This document shows positions 9,636 through 18,000 of a DNA stretch of 53,143 bases, piece after piece. The stretch is taken from the IMG/VR virus record IMGVR_UViG_3300046028_008563, positions 1 through 53,143 of that record; one strand, given 5' to 3'. Both the position numbers and the translations under genes were made by a program. The notes under the pieces are model-generated. The model had not been told where the DNA came from, ran no database searches, and saw nothing but the letters and a program-made list of their open reading frames with translations. This DNA comes from a virus. Position 1 is the stretch's first letter. Each line of letters starts with the position of its first letter.

Positions 9636-11278
9636 TGCCAGCAGGTTATGATGGCGATGAGTTCGTGGGGATCGACGAGGAGTGCATCGAGCCGAACGGG
9701 GCGGCGGCGCGCTTCTGGTCCACCTACTTTGACAACGCACTGGCGAACAACATCCAATACGTCGCCGAGCTGGGGCATGAGGTGGCGTGGGCGCCGCTCA
9801 CGAACAACGGCGGCGACTACAACAACAAGGAGGGGGTGCGCCCCTACACCTCGCTCAACAGGACGTCCGTGTTTGTGGTGCCGTGGATCTTCGCCGAGGA
9901 CGTGACGCAGCTGCAGCTCGGGCTCATCGCCCGCGTCGCAGATGAGCCGGGCGACGGGCAGGGTGTGGGCGTGGCGTTGCAGCGACGCACCGCCGACCTC
10001 GCCACGATCGTGCGCTCCTCGACCACCGCCTCTCTCGGCTCCACCGTGGGCGCCTCGCCGGAGTTTCAGGACCACAAGATCCTGCTGCCCACAGGTGAGC
10101 AGGTGAGCGACGTGGTGGGCGCCGTCGCCTTCTGGGTGACGGGGGTAGCCCCCAACGCGGACCTCGCCACCACGCTCGGCGGCGGCTCACAGCGCACCTC
10201 CACGATCTACAAGGCCGACGACACCGACTTCTACCTTGACGGCTCGCTGTCAGGCCGCCCTGACGCCGACTCGCTCGATCTCCAGTACACCAGCCTGACA
10301 GGGGTAGGGACAAAGGCGGAGCACGTCTTCTATCCGCAGGGGCTTGGGAGCGCAGACGGCGAGGTGATCGGGACGCTCGGACCGACGCGCCCGGTCCCAA
10401 ACCAGCTCGCGCGTCGCGCCCTGTCGTACCTCCAGATCAAGGGCGCGACGCTGTGGCAGACCTTCACCGACGCGACGCGACCTGACGTGCAAGCCTACGC
10501 CGCCCAGCGCGCCATCGTGGGTGAGGTGGCGGTGACACACGCGCTCAGGACCGACGCGGTGTACACGCGCCCGCGGCCTGTCTGGATGGGGCCTGTGGGC
10601 TACCTCCCCGATCCCGAGGCGAGCGAGTGGCCGACAGGATACGCGTACCGCTTCGGGCGTGTGTACGGCGACAGCGCCTCGACGCAGCGCCTGATGTCCG
10701 CCTCGCTCGCGCTGGAGACGGTCAACCCGATCGTGCGGGTGATGGCGTATGTCGCGCCGCTGCACGTCTTCCCGGTGACACAGCCCGAAGGCGCAGACCT
10801 CGCAGCCCTCACCCCGCAGATCGAGTGGGAGCACACGCTTGAGCTCAAGCAGCTCGCAGACGGCGACGCCTCGTGGGCAGACGCTACACCCCTCGGCGAC
10901 GTGGACGCTGTGGTGCGCCACGCCCACCGTCCCTATGAGGAGGGCTCGCTGCTGTGTGTGACCGAGGCTGCGATCCGCTACCCGTTCAGCGGTGACCCTG
11001 CTGGACAGGGTTACGCGTACCGCGAGGGGCAGCTCTCCGAGGAGGATCTGTCGCGGCTGGAGCTCGTGAGCTTCGACATCCAGACGACCTACGACCCGAC
11101 CGCGGACCGCCCGATGCTGCTGACGTGGGACGTGCTGACCCTGAACCCGATCGAGGAGGACTGGGGCAACGTCGGGGATGAGCCCAACCCCTTCTTTCCC
11201 GACACGGAGCGGGCGCGTGACCTCGACACGCTCGGCCTCCTGCTGGTCGGCGTCACGATCTGGGAGGTGCCGCGGTGA
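9635..11278 (+). CDS. Tail/baseplate structural protein, unknown family
   Basis: 547 residues. Its ATG shares one base with the stop of the upstream gene (TAATG). Soluble, beta-rich, with many Trp and Tyr and an acidic bias. It is one of four large proteins downstream of the tape measure, so it probably belongs to the tail tip. It ends with a GTGA overlap to the next gene. No family recognised. Confidence 0.65.
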   Translation: MPAGYDGDEFVGIDEECIEPNGAAARFWSTYFDNALANNIQYVAELGHEVAWAPLTNNGGDYNNKEGVRPYTSLNRTSVFVVPWIFAEDVTQLQLGLIARVADEPGDGQGVGVALQRRTADLATIVRSSTTASLGSTVGASPEFQDHKILLPTGEQVSDVVGAVAFWVTGVAPNADLATTLGGGSQRTSTIYKADDTDFYLDGSLSGRPDADSLDLQYTSLTGVGTKAEHVFYPQGLGSADGEVIGTLGPTRPVPNQLARRALSYLQIKGATLWQTFTDATRPDVQAYAAQRAIVGEVAVTHALRTDAVYTRPRPVWMGPVGYLPDPEASEWPTGYAYRFGRVYGDSASTQRLMSASLALETVNPIVRVMAYVAPLHVFPVTQPEGADLAALTPQIEWEHTLELKQLADGDASWADATPLGDVDAVVRHAHRPYEEGSLLCVTEAAIRYPFSGDPAGQGYAYREGQLSEEDLSRLELVSFDIQTTYDPTADRPMLLTWDVLTLNPIEEDWGNVGDEPNPFFPDTERARDLDTLGLLLVGVTIWEVPR

Positions 11279-11868
11279 GCAAGACAACCAACGCGCTCTA
11301 CGATCCGCCCTCGCTGGTGCGGTACTCGGCGGGCGAGCAGATCCTGTACCCCGACGCGTCGGCGCTCGTGAGGAACGGGCACCACCTGTGGAGCCGCGCA
11401 GGCGCCCGCGCCCCGCTGCTCACCAAGACCCTCAACCCGTTTGAGACGACGTCTGCCACGCTCACCGCGAGCGACGACGGCCCGGATGGGCTTGACCTCA
11501 CCCGCACCGACACGGCGATCCAGCTGCTGCGCCCCGTCGTGGTGTCTGGCAACACGCGCCATCAGCTCATCTGGCGCGTCTACGGGCGCGACTTCGTGGT
11601 GCGGCTCTCGGTGTATGCACCAGACGGGGCCACCCTGCTCACCACACAAGACCTGACACGGGCGGCGGCGGCGGGCTGGGGCTGGTCCACAGGCACGATC
11701 GACCTGACCCCCGCACAGGTGGGCGACGGTGGCGTGGGAGGGGCAGCGCCGCGGATGATCGGCCTCTCGCTCACGGCGCGTCGTGAGACGACCAAGGCGG
11801 AGCTGTGGCAGGCGTGGGCGCAAGAGGTGGTTGCAACGGCATCAAGCTACCTGCCCACAGGAGCATGA
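11275..11868 (+). CDS. Tail-tip associated protein, unknown
   Basis: 197 residues from a GTG overlapping the previous stop. The predicted fold is a beta-sandwich: strands alternate with loops, for example LIWRVYGRDFVVRLSVYAPDG followed by WGWSTGTIDLTPAQVG. It is the last gene of the first tail block. The reverse-strand lipoprotein stop begins at the next base (TGATCA). Confidence 0.6.
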   Translation: MSKTTNALYDPPSLVRYSAGEQILYPDASALVRNGHHLWSRAGARAPLLTKTLNPFETTSATLTASDDGPDGLDLTRTDTAIQLLRPVVVSGNTRHQLIWRVYGRDFVVRLSVYAPDGATLLTTQDLTRAAAAGWGWSTGTIDLTPAQVGDGGVGGAAPRMIGLSLTARRETTKAELWQAWAQEVVATASSYLPTGA

Positions 11869-12231
11869 TCAGTAGCAGTAGCGGCGGTCACCAGGCGCGA
11901 TGTCGAGGCGGGGCGACGGCGGACCCCCGGAGCCGCCGTCATCACAGGTCAGCAACATGCGGTCGTTCCCCTTGCCGCAGAACACGGTGCCCACCCACTC
12001 CCCCTCGACCTCATAGGGCCAGCCCGAGCATGTGTCTGTGCAGTAGACCCGGCCTGTACCCTCAAGGCGGACCTTCACAAAGAAGCGCCCATCGATGTCG
12101 CAGGAGGCGTCAAGCGCCTCCATGCCGAGCAGCGTCGGCGTCCAGTCGCGGGGCTTCGGCTCCTCGACATCTTCACCACACGCGCTGACCAGCAGCGCAC
12201 CCATCACAAAAACCATCACGAGTCGTCTCAT
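11869..12231 (-). CDS. Phage-encoded lipoprotein (moron), possible superinfection exclusion factor
   Basis: 120 residues, from an ATG with an AGGAGGT site 6-7 bases upstream; the frame extends further but without such a site. Residues 1-19 form a lipoprotein signal (basic MRR, hydrophobic core, lipobox VSA before Cys). Residue +2 is Gly, not Asp, so outer-membrane sorting is possible. The mature part has several Cys (CTDTC, FCGKG, LTC, YCY) that suggest disulfides outside the cytoplasm. It is the only reverse-strand gene in the structural block and has its own promoter-like sequence at 12253-12280. Phage lipoproteins such as T5 Llp block the receptor; that role here is inference. Confidence 0.75.
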   Translation of the reverse strand: MRRLVMVFVMGALLVSACGEDVEEPKPRDWTPTLLGMEALDASCDIDGRFFVKVRLEGTGRVYCTDTCSGWPYEVEGEWVGTVFCGKGNDRMLLTCDDGGSGGPPSPRLDIAPGDRRYCY

Positions 12232-12252
12232 CGCAGACCTCCTGTGAGAGCG

Positions 12253-12280
12253 ATCATGCACCCCGCTGCGTGATCGTCAA
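12253..12280 (-). promoter_or_regulatory. Promoter-like sequence and inverted repeat for the lipoprotein gene
   Basis: On the reverse strand TTGACG (12280-12275) is followed after 16 bases by CATGAT (12258-12253), a fair sigma70 match. A near-perfect inverted repeat (12251-12260 with 12267-12276, one wobble pair) overlaps the same bases and could be an operator or a hairpin. It lies 22 bases upstream of the lipoprotein ATG. Confidence 0.5.
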
Positions 12281-12305
12281 GACACCACCCTGTAAGGAGC
12301 CCGTC

Positions 12306-12719
12306 ATGCCTACTGCCTACAAGCGCCGCAAGCCCTCTCCCACCAACACCACCGTGGTCGCCGCTGGTGATGGCGCCGTCACCACGATCGATCTCGCAGG
12401 CTCCGCCATCCCGATCCCGCTCGATGCTGAGGATGCGCTGCTCGCCGCCGCCGATCGAGGCTGGATTGACCTGCGCGGGCAGCGCTCGATCTTCGCCAGC
12501 GGCAGCGCGGCCGGAGCGCAGGCGACCTTCACGGCGCAGATCAAGGCCCACAAGGATGCGCCCGCCGTCGCGCTCGCGCTCACGGACGGCGTGGTCGCCA
12601 GCGGCGCACACGAGATCCTGATCGATGCCGACTCGCGAGCGGCCTTCATCCGCTTCCTCGTCGCTGGCACGGCCTCGCCAGGCGTCAATATGGCGAACCT
12701 CTACTTCGTCACCAAGTGA
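12306..12719 (+). CDS. Small structural protein, fibre region
   Basis: 137 residues, starting at the ATG preceded by TAAGGAG; an in-frame upstream start at 12270 lacks a site. The N-terminus is basic (MPTAYKRRKPSP), the rest beta/Ala-rich. It is the first gene after the lipoprotein interruption, in a run of small adhesion-related genes, so a fibre or decoration component is likely. No family recognised. Confidence 0.6.
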   Translation: MPTAYKRRKPSPTNTTVVAAGDGAVTTIDLAGSAIPIPLDAEDALLAAADRGWIDLRGQRSIFASGSAAGAQATFTAQIKAHKDAPAVALALTDGVVASGAHEILIDADSRAAFIRFLVAGTASPGVNMANLYFVTK

Positions 12720-12728
12720 GACTTCATC

Positions 12729-13052
12729 ATGGGAAATATGACGCTCGCCCCTCGCTATCAGGGCGAGGCGGTGGATCTGGTCCTGACGTGCACGGCGTCG
12801 GGCACCCCGATCGATCTGACCGGGGCCACGGTGGTGGCGCGGATCGGCGTGCGGGGCAACGAGCTCATCAAGAGCCCCACCGTCACGCTCACCACGCCTG
12901 CCGCTGGCGTGATCACCGTGGCGCTCGCCGCCGCCGACACCCAGCTCGCGCCCGGCGCCTACACGCTGGAGGTGCGGCGCACCTCTGGATCGCCGCTCAC
13001 GCTCGCCGTGGGCACGCTCACGATCCTCGACTCACTCTTCTTTGAGGGCTAA
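12729..13052 (+). CDS. Baseplate upper protein N-terminal-like beta-sandwich module
   Basis: 107 residues. It has the pattern seen in BppU_N-type phage domains: QGEAVDLVLTCTASGTPIDLTGATVVARI, then T-rich strands, then LAPGAYTLEVRR near the C-terminus. In lactococcal and other phages such modules anchor receptor-binding proteins. A second protein with the same plan is at 14080-14397. The start is an ATG with a weak site. Confidence 0.6.
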   Translation: MGNMTLAPRYQGEAVDLVLTCTASGTPIDLTGATVVARIGVRGNELIKSPTVTLTTPAAGVITVALAAADTQLAPGAYTLEVRRTSGSPLTLAVGTLTILDSLFFEG

Positions 13053-13055
13053 ACC

Positions 13056-14054
13056 ATGGCGACTGAGACGATCACGGTCAACGTGGGCGGCCAGCCCGCG
13101 CTTGCTGTCGCGGTGGAGGTGGAGCAGGTCAGCGGCACCGCCCCGCCCGACTTTGTGGCGACGCTGCGGGGTCTGTCGCCCGGCGACGACGTCCCGATCA
13201 ACACCTACGCGACCGACCTCGATACCTATGTGACGGGCATCGACGAGGCGCAAGACCTGCTCGACGCCGCGCAGGCCGCGGGAGACGTCGCGACTGCGAT
13301 CGCGCTGCTGTCGGGCAGCGCGCCTGCGACCTTCGCTGACCGCGCCGACGCGCTCATCGACGGCGATACCGCGGTGATGATCGTCCCCACCCCTGCCGCC
13401 TCGCCATACCTCACAGACCTCGTGGGGGCGATCGCGAGCGGCGGGTGGTCTGCCGCGCTCACGATCCTCGCAGGCACGGAGGCGGGTGGCTACGCAGGCC
13501 GCAGCGGCACCTCCACGACGGTGGGAGCAAGCGGCCCCGTGCAGATCCCAGGGGCAAGCTCGATCCACCTCGTGATGAGTGATTTGTCCAGCGGGGGCAG
13601 CGTCGGCTACCTCGCGTCCGTATCGGGCGCCGGGGAGACCGAGGCAGCAAACTACCTGTGGTCAATCGAAGCCCAGCCAACGATTTACGGCTACTTTGCC
13701 GAGACAGGGGCAGGCTCCAATCAGAGCGCGACGTGGACGCGCACGATGTCCGCCGCCAAGTCGCGGACGGTGCTCCTGAGCCTCACCCGCTCCTCCTCCG
13801 GGCGGCTGCGCCTGTACGAAAACGGCACGCTGCTCACGGCCACAGCGGTGAGCGGATCAGGCGGCAGCGTCGGCCCGGCAGGGGCTTACGTCGATCTGCC
13901 GCTCCCCACGGGCGGCTCCTCCTCACAGCTCTGGTGGGGGTCTGACCCCACCGAGCCAAGCCCCAGCGCAGAGATATCCCTGATCGGGATCTACGACGTG
14001 GAGCACGACGCGACCAAGGTCCTCAGCGTGGCGCAAGCGCTGGGCTTTGCCTGA
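13056..14054 (+). CDS. Tail fibre-like protein with C-terminal lectin-like domain
   Basis: 332 residues. The first about 110 are helical/Ala-rich and start with a beta segment (ETITVNVGGQPALAVAVEVE). Residues about 150-332 look like a jelly-roll of the LamG/concanavalin type: a YAGRSGTSTTVG turn, paired strands such as RTVLLSLTRSSSGRLRLYENG, and the ending EISLIGIYDVEHDATKV. Such domains bind cell-surface sugars in fibres. The specificity is unknown. Confidence 0.55.
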   Translation: MATETITVNVGGQPALAVAVEVEQVSGTAPPDFVATLRGLSPGDDVPINTYATDLDTYVTGIDEAQDLLDAAQAAGDVATAIALLSGSAPATFADRADALIDGDTAVMIVPTPAASPYLTDLVGAIASGGWSAALTILAGTEAGGYAGRSGTSTTVGASGPVQIPGASSIHLVMSDLSSGGSVGYLASVSGAGETEAANYLWSIEAQPTIYGYFAETGAGSNQSATWTRTMSAAKSRTVLLSLTRSSSGRLRLYENGTLLTATAVSGSGGSVGPAGAYVDLPLPTGGSSSQLWWGSDPTEPSPSAEISLIGIYDVEHDATKVLSVAQALGFA

Positions 14055-14079
14055 CCACCACAACCCATAAGGTGACGTA

Positions 14080-14397
14080 ATGACTGCACTTAATACGACA
14101 TTGGTGATAGGGGAGGATCGAGAGCTGACCCTTGACCTCAAGGAGTCGGACGGCACCACCGCGCTTGTCGTGGCGGGCTGGACGATCGAGCTGAGGCTTG
14201 GATCTGGCACCGCCTCACGCCTCACCAAGGCGCTCGCGGTCGATGGCGGGGTCACCGGGCGCGTCTCGTGCGACTTCACCCCCTCGGAGCTCGTCGCGGT
14301 GGGCTCAGGATCGGCGCAGTACAGCGTGTGGCGCACAGACGCCGGGGCACGCACGTTGCTCGCCCACGGCACCGTCACCGTGCTGGAGGTGCTCTGA
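14080..14397 (+). CDS. Second BppU_N-like beta-sandwich module
   Basis: 105 residues, ATG after AAGGTGACGTA. The order of elements parallels 12729-13052: LVIGEDRELTLDLKESDGTT, an AGWTIELRLG strand, and a C-terminal SAQYSVWRTDAGARTLLAHG. Two such single-domain proteins flanking a lectin-like fibre suggest stacked adaptor discs or linkers. Its stop overlaps the next ATG by one base (TGATG). Confidence 0.55.
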   Translation: MTALNTTLVIGEDRELTLDLKESDGTTALVVAGWTIELRLGSGTASRLTKALAVDGGVTGRVSCDFTPSELVAVGSGSAQYSVWRTDAGARTLLAHGTVTVLEVL

Positions 14398-14678
14398 TGT
14401 GTCGCTTCACCCTCGTCACGCGCCGCCCGCTGCTCGCCGCGCCCGTCACGACGCGCCCGCCTTACGCCGCCGCGCCGCTCACCACACGCGCTCGCCCCGC
14501 TGCCCTGCGCGTCGTGTCGCGCCTGCCGTGGGCAGCCCTCCCGCTCGCCACGCTGGCGCGCCCCGCTGCCCTGCGCGTCGTGACGCTCGCCACGCAGCTG
14601 CGCCTCCTCACCCAATCCGGCGCCTACCTCGTCACACAGGACGGCCGCCGCCTCGTCGTGGGGGTGTGCTATGCCTGA
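14397..14678 (+). CDS. Small Arg/Ala/Leu/Pro-rich repetitive protein
   Basis: 93 residues, starting at the ATG in the TGATG overlap. The sequence RPAALRVV occurs twice about 23 residues apart, each followed by a Leu/Ala run, and the corresponding DNA is nearly identical, so an internal duplication is visible. No hydrophobic stretch is long enough for a membrane helix. Position between fibre modules suggests a structural peptide. Function unknown. Confidence 0.5.
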   Translation: MCRFTLVTRRPLLAAPVTTRPPYAAAPLTTRARPAALRVVSRLPWAALPLATLARPAALRVVTLATQLRLLTQSGAYLVTQDGRRLVVGVCYA

Positions 14679-15015
14679 CGACATCTCGATCCCCGGACTG
14701 CCAGCCGCCGCCGCCCTGACAGGTGACGAGCTGATCCCTGTGGCGCAAGGCCCCACCACGGTCAAGCTGTCCACGGGCGCGCTCGCCGCCTACGCGCAGG
14801 GCACCGCGCCGCTCACATGGACGGCGCTCGCGACGTCGTGGACGACACCCCCGACGCTCGCCGCCACCATCGCTGCGGGCCAGGTCTACGCCTACCCGCT
14901 GGGCGGCACGACGCGGTATCGGCTCGTGCCCTCACCTTACGACGCGGCGGATGACGCCTTCTATACAACTTTTGCAGGCGGCATCTTGAGCGGCCTGATC
15001 GCAGCGCGAGGCTAA
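14671..15015 (+). CDS. Fibre-associated protein with 'LPAA..LTGDELIPVAQG' domain
   Basis: 114 residues, overlapping the preceding gene by 8 bp. The N-terminal ISIPGLPAAAALTGDELIP, then VAQGPTTVKLSTGALA, is a widespread short domain at the start of phage fibres and tip proteins. Here it is a separate small protein just before the giant fibre, which suggests a fibre attachment or tip component. Confidence 0.6.
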   Translation: MPDDISIPGLPAAAALTGDELIPVAQGPTTVKLSTGALAAYAQGTAPLTWTALATSWTTPPTLAATIAAGQVYAYPLGGTTRYRLVPSPYDAADDAFYTTFAGGILSGLIAARG

Positions 15016-15021
15016 AAGAGC

Positions 15022-18000
15022 ATGGCTAACCAGACAGTTACAACCGTCGTTAATTATGATGACGCTGCGATCTCCGGCCTCTTGAATGGCGAGAGCATCA
15101 CCATCAACGGCGGGACGGTCACGATCGATGCTGACGTGCGGCACAATCAGCAGGCGGCGGTCTTCGGCGCTGTGACCCTGTCCGCGTCGCTTGGCGGCTC
15201 GTTCCTGCTGGACGGTACGCGGATCTGGGAGGTGCCCTTCTCGGCGTCCACGGGCAACGTCCCGGCACAGCTGGCGCTCGGGTCCAATGGGGTCACGGGC
15301 GGCACGAGCGGCGCGACGGGTGAGCTGACGCGCGTATGGGCGACTGGCTCGCTCACACCGGCGGCGGCGGGCGGCGCGATGCCCGCGTCAGGCTACATCA
15401 AGCTTCGCAGCAAGACGGGGGACTTTGGGGTCGGCGAGGTCATCACACTACCAGGCGGCGCGACCATCACGACGTCCAGCGCGGGCAAGCGGAGCTGGAT
15501 CCACGTGGTCGGGCGAGGCACCACCACGGGCACGGCCTCGCTCCTCACGATCCCGCGCCTCGGAGTCTTTGAGGCGAACGGCGACTGGTACGAACTGGGC
15601 ACGACGAACGGCGCGGACAACCAGACGCTCCAATACCCCGTCGCCGACCAGTGCCCCGCCATCTGGATCGAGACGGCGCCTGCGTCGGGTGTCTATGAGG
15701 TCTGGCTCAATGCGGGCGACCGCTGGTCAAACGGGGCTGTAGCGCTCACGGATCGGCGCGGGATGTACTTCGGCTGCGTGACCGCCACGGGCGTCATCAC
15801 GCTCGCCCTGCGCGGCGGGAGCAATGCCGGGCTCAAGCCCCCGACAGGGTGTAGGGTCCGCATCCCCAATGTCATCATGTCGCAGGCGAACGGCACGGCG
15901 CCTGACTACAATTCAAACATCCTGCCCGCTGGTCTCACGTCTCGATACAGCTTCGTGACGACGGGCGCCGGATCCATCACGATGGATAAGGTGTCGTGTA
16001 ACTGGTATATCATTACTGCGTCAGCGTTTGGCATCGACATCACCGACAGCGGCATCGGCGGTTCTGTGTCGTTTTCGAACACAGGCACCACCATCAACAT
16101 GTCGAATTGCGGGATCGGCATCGTGGACACCGTCGCACAGACGCCCCTCGCGATCACGACAAGCTTCGGCGGTGGCACGCTCACCGACGTCTTCTGCTCG
16201 CGTCGATTGGGCGCCACCAACTCCTTCAATGTCGTGCTGACAGATACGGCAGACTTCACGCTAACGCGCTGTCGGTCTGACGTTTTTGGTGCTGTAACCA
16301 CGAACGTCCCGATCGTGTCACATTCGTGTTTTGAGACGGCGCGTGCCATCAACACGACGATGGTGGACTGTGTCGCGATCGGCGGAATCGGCATGGACGC
16401 ACAGCCCGCCTTCGGACTGAGCATCACGGGCCTGCGCTACGCCTCCCGCACGATCGGCACGACGCAGACCTCGGAGACGGCCGCTGCCATCAGCGCGGGC
16501 GTCGGGTCTACTGATCTCTTTGTGGACGGCTACGACAACTTTGACAATGTCGCAAACGTCCACCCTTATGCCAACATCATCCTCACCGCATCCGGCATGA
16601 ATGCTGTGGAGATCCGCAATATTGGCACGCCCGCTGCCCCCTATAATATGGGAACCGCCAACCCGTGCGGCGTGGTGCTCAGCGCGAACGTGACACGCAG
16701 CGTGATCGTGCGGCGCGTCTACACGCAGAACACGCGCACGGCGCCCTTCGGGGTGGCAAATACTGTGCAGGGGTTTGAGGTGTATAACTTTTGGGGTGAC
16801 GGCGCCGACGCTCAGGCGAACGCGGCGATCAACTCGACGATCCGCGGCGGGCGCTACACCCCGGCAACCACGGGCCAGGTGGCAGTCTACGGCACGCACT
16901 GGCAGGACATGTGGGTGTCGACGACGGCAGGGCGCCTGATCATCGCGTGCAACGAACCCACTGCTGACACGGCGGATCAGTGCACCTTCACGCTCAACAC
17001 GGCGTCGGGCTCTGGCTTCACCAGCGCGGGCAACGTGAGTATGAAAACGCTCACCGATTCAGTCACTTGGGAGATGCCATACTATGCGCTTGGCATCACA
17101 GGATTTGCTGCTGTGGCCCCGACGATCACAGGTACAAATGCTGGAAATCACACGTTCGATTTTCAGTATGACTTGAACGACGGTGCGGGCTATAACGGCA
17201 CATGGCTCACCCTTAACTCGACAAACCTGTCTGCGATCACGGTGGACCCTGCTGACGGCGTCAAGCTCAAGGTACGGGCCACGGTCAACACGGCCAATAC
17301 AGGCAACCTGTTGACATACATCCGCATTGACACCGTCACCAACTCGGTCGCGCAGCAAACAGAGTACCCGCTCCCGGTGGTGCTCAACACCGCTCAAGTC
17401 ACGAATATCCTGACGGGCTCGCGTATCCGCGTGTACAACACCACGACGGCGACTGAGATCGCAAATGAGATCGTCGTGGGCACGTCGTGGACGCTGCTCT
17501 ACGTCGAGGGCGCGGGCTTCACGTCGGGCGACGTCCTCAATATCAGGCTGACCCGCTGCGATGGTGCCACCGCCTCGCTTGGCTTCCAGGCGACAGCGAT
17601 CGCGGGGGCGTCGGGCTGGTCACTCTTCGCCGCGCAGATCAACGATACGGTGTACGCCACGAACGCGATTGACGGCAGCGCTGTTGACGAGTTCACACTC
17701 GACTATCCGAATGTGCAAGTCGACATTGACGACCCGGACGGCACAAGCACAATCACCCGCCTATATGCGTGGTTTGTCAATGAGCTGACCACCGAGCAGG
17801 GTATCAGAACACTCGTGGGTGGGCTGTTCGCTGAGGACGTGGCAAACTATAGAATCAACGCCAGCGTCCTGAATCTCAAGCTCGACAATGTGGCGGCGAC
17901 GGGTGTGCAGTTTGTCGGCGACCTGCGCCTCTACCGCGACGATGGCGCCTCGCCTGTGGTCGCGACCACGACGGGCGGCGGCTCGATCGTGCTCTTTGCT

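Noticed and set aside
14268-14396. Upstream extension of the repetitive small gene
   Set aside because: Overlaps the BppU-like gene; the TGATG overlap start is more natural.
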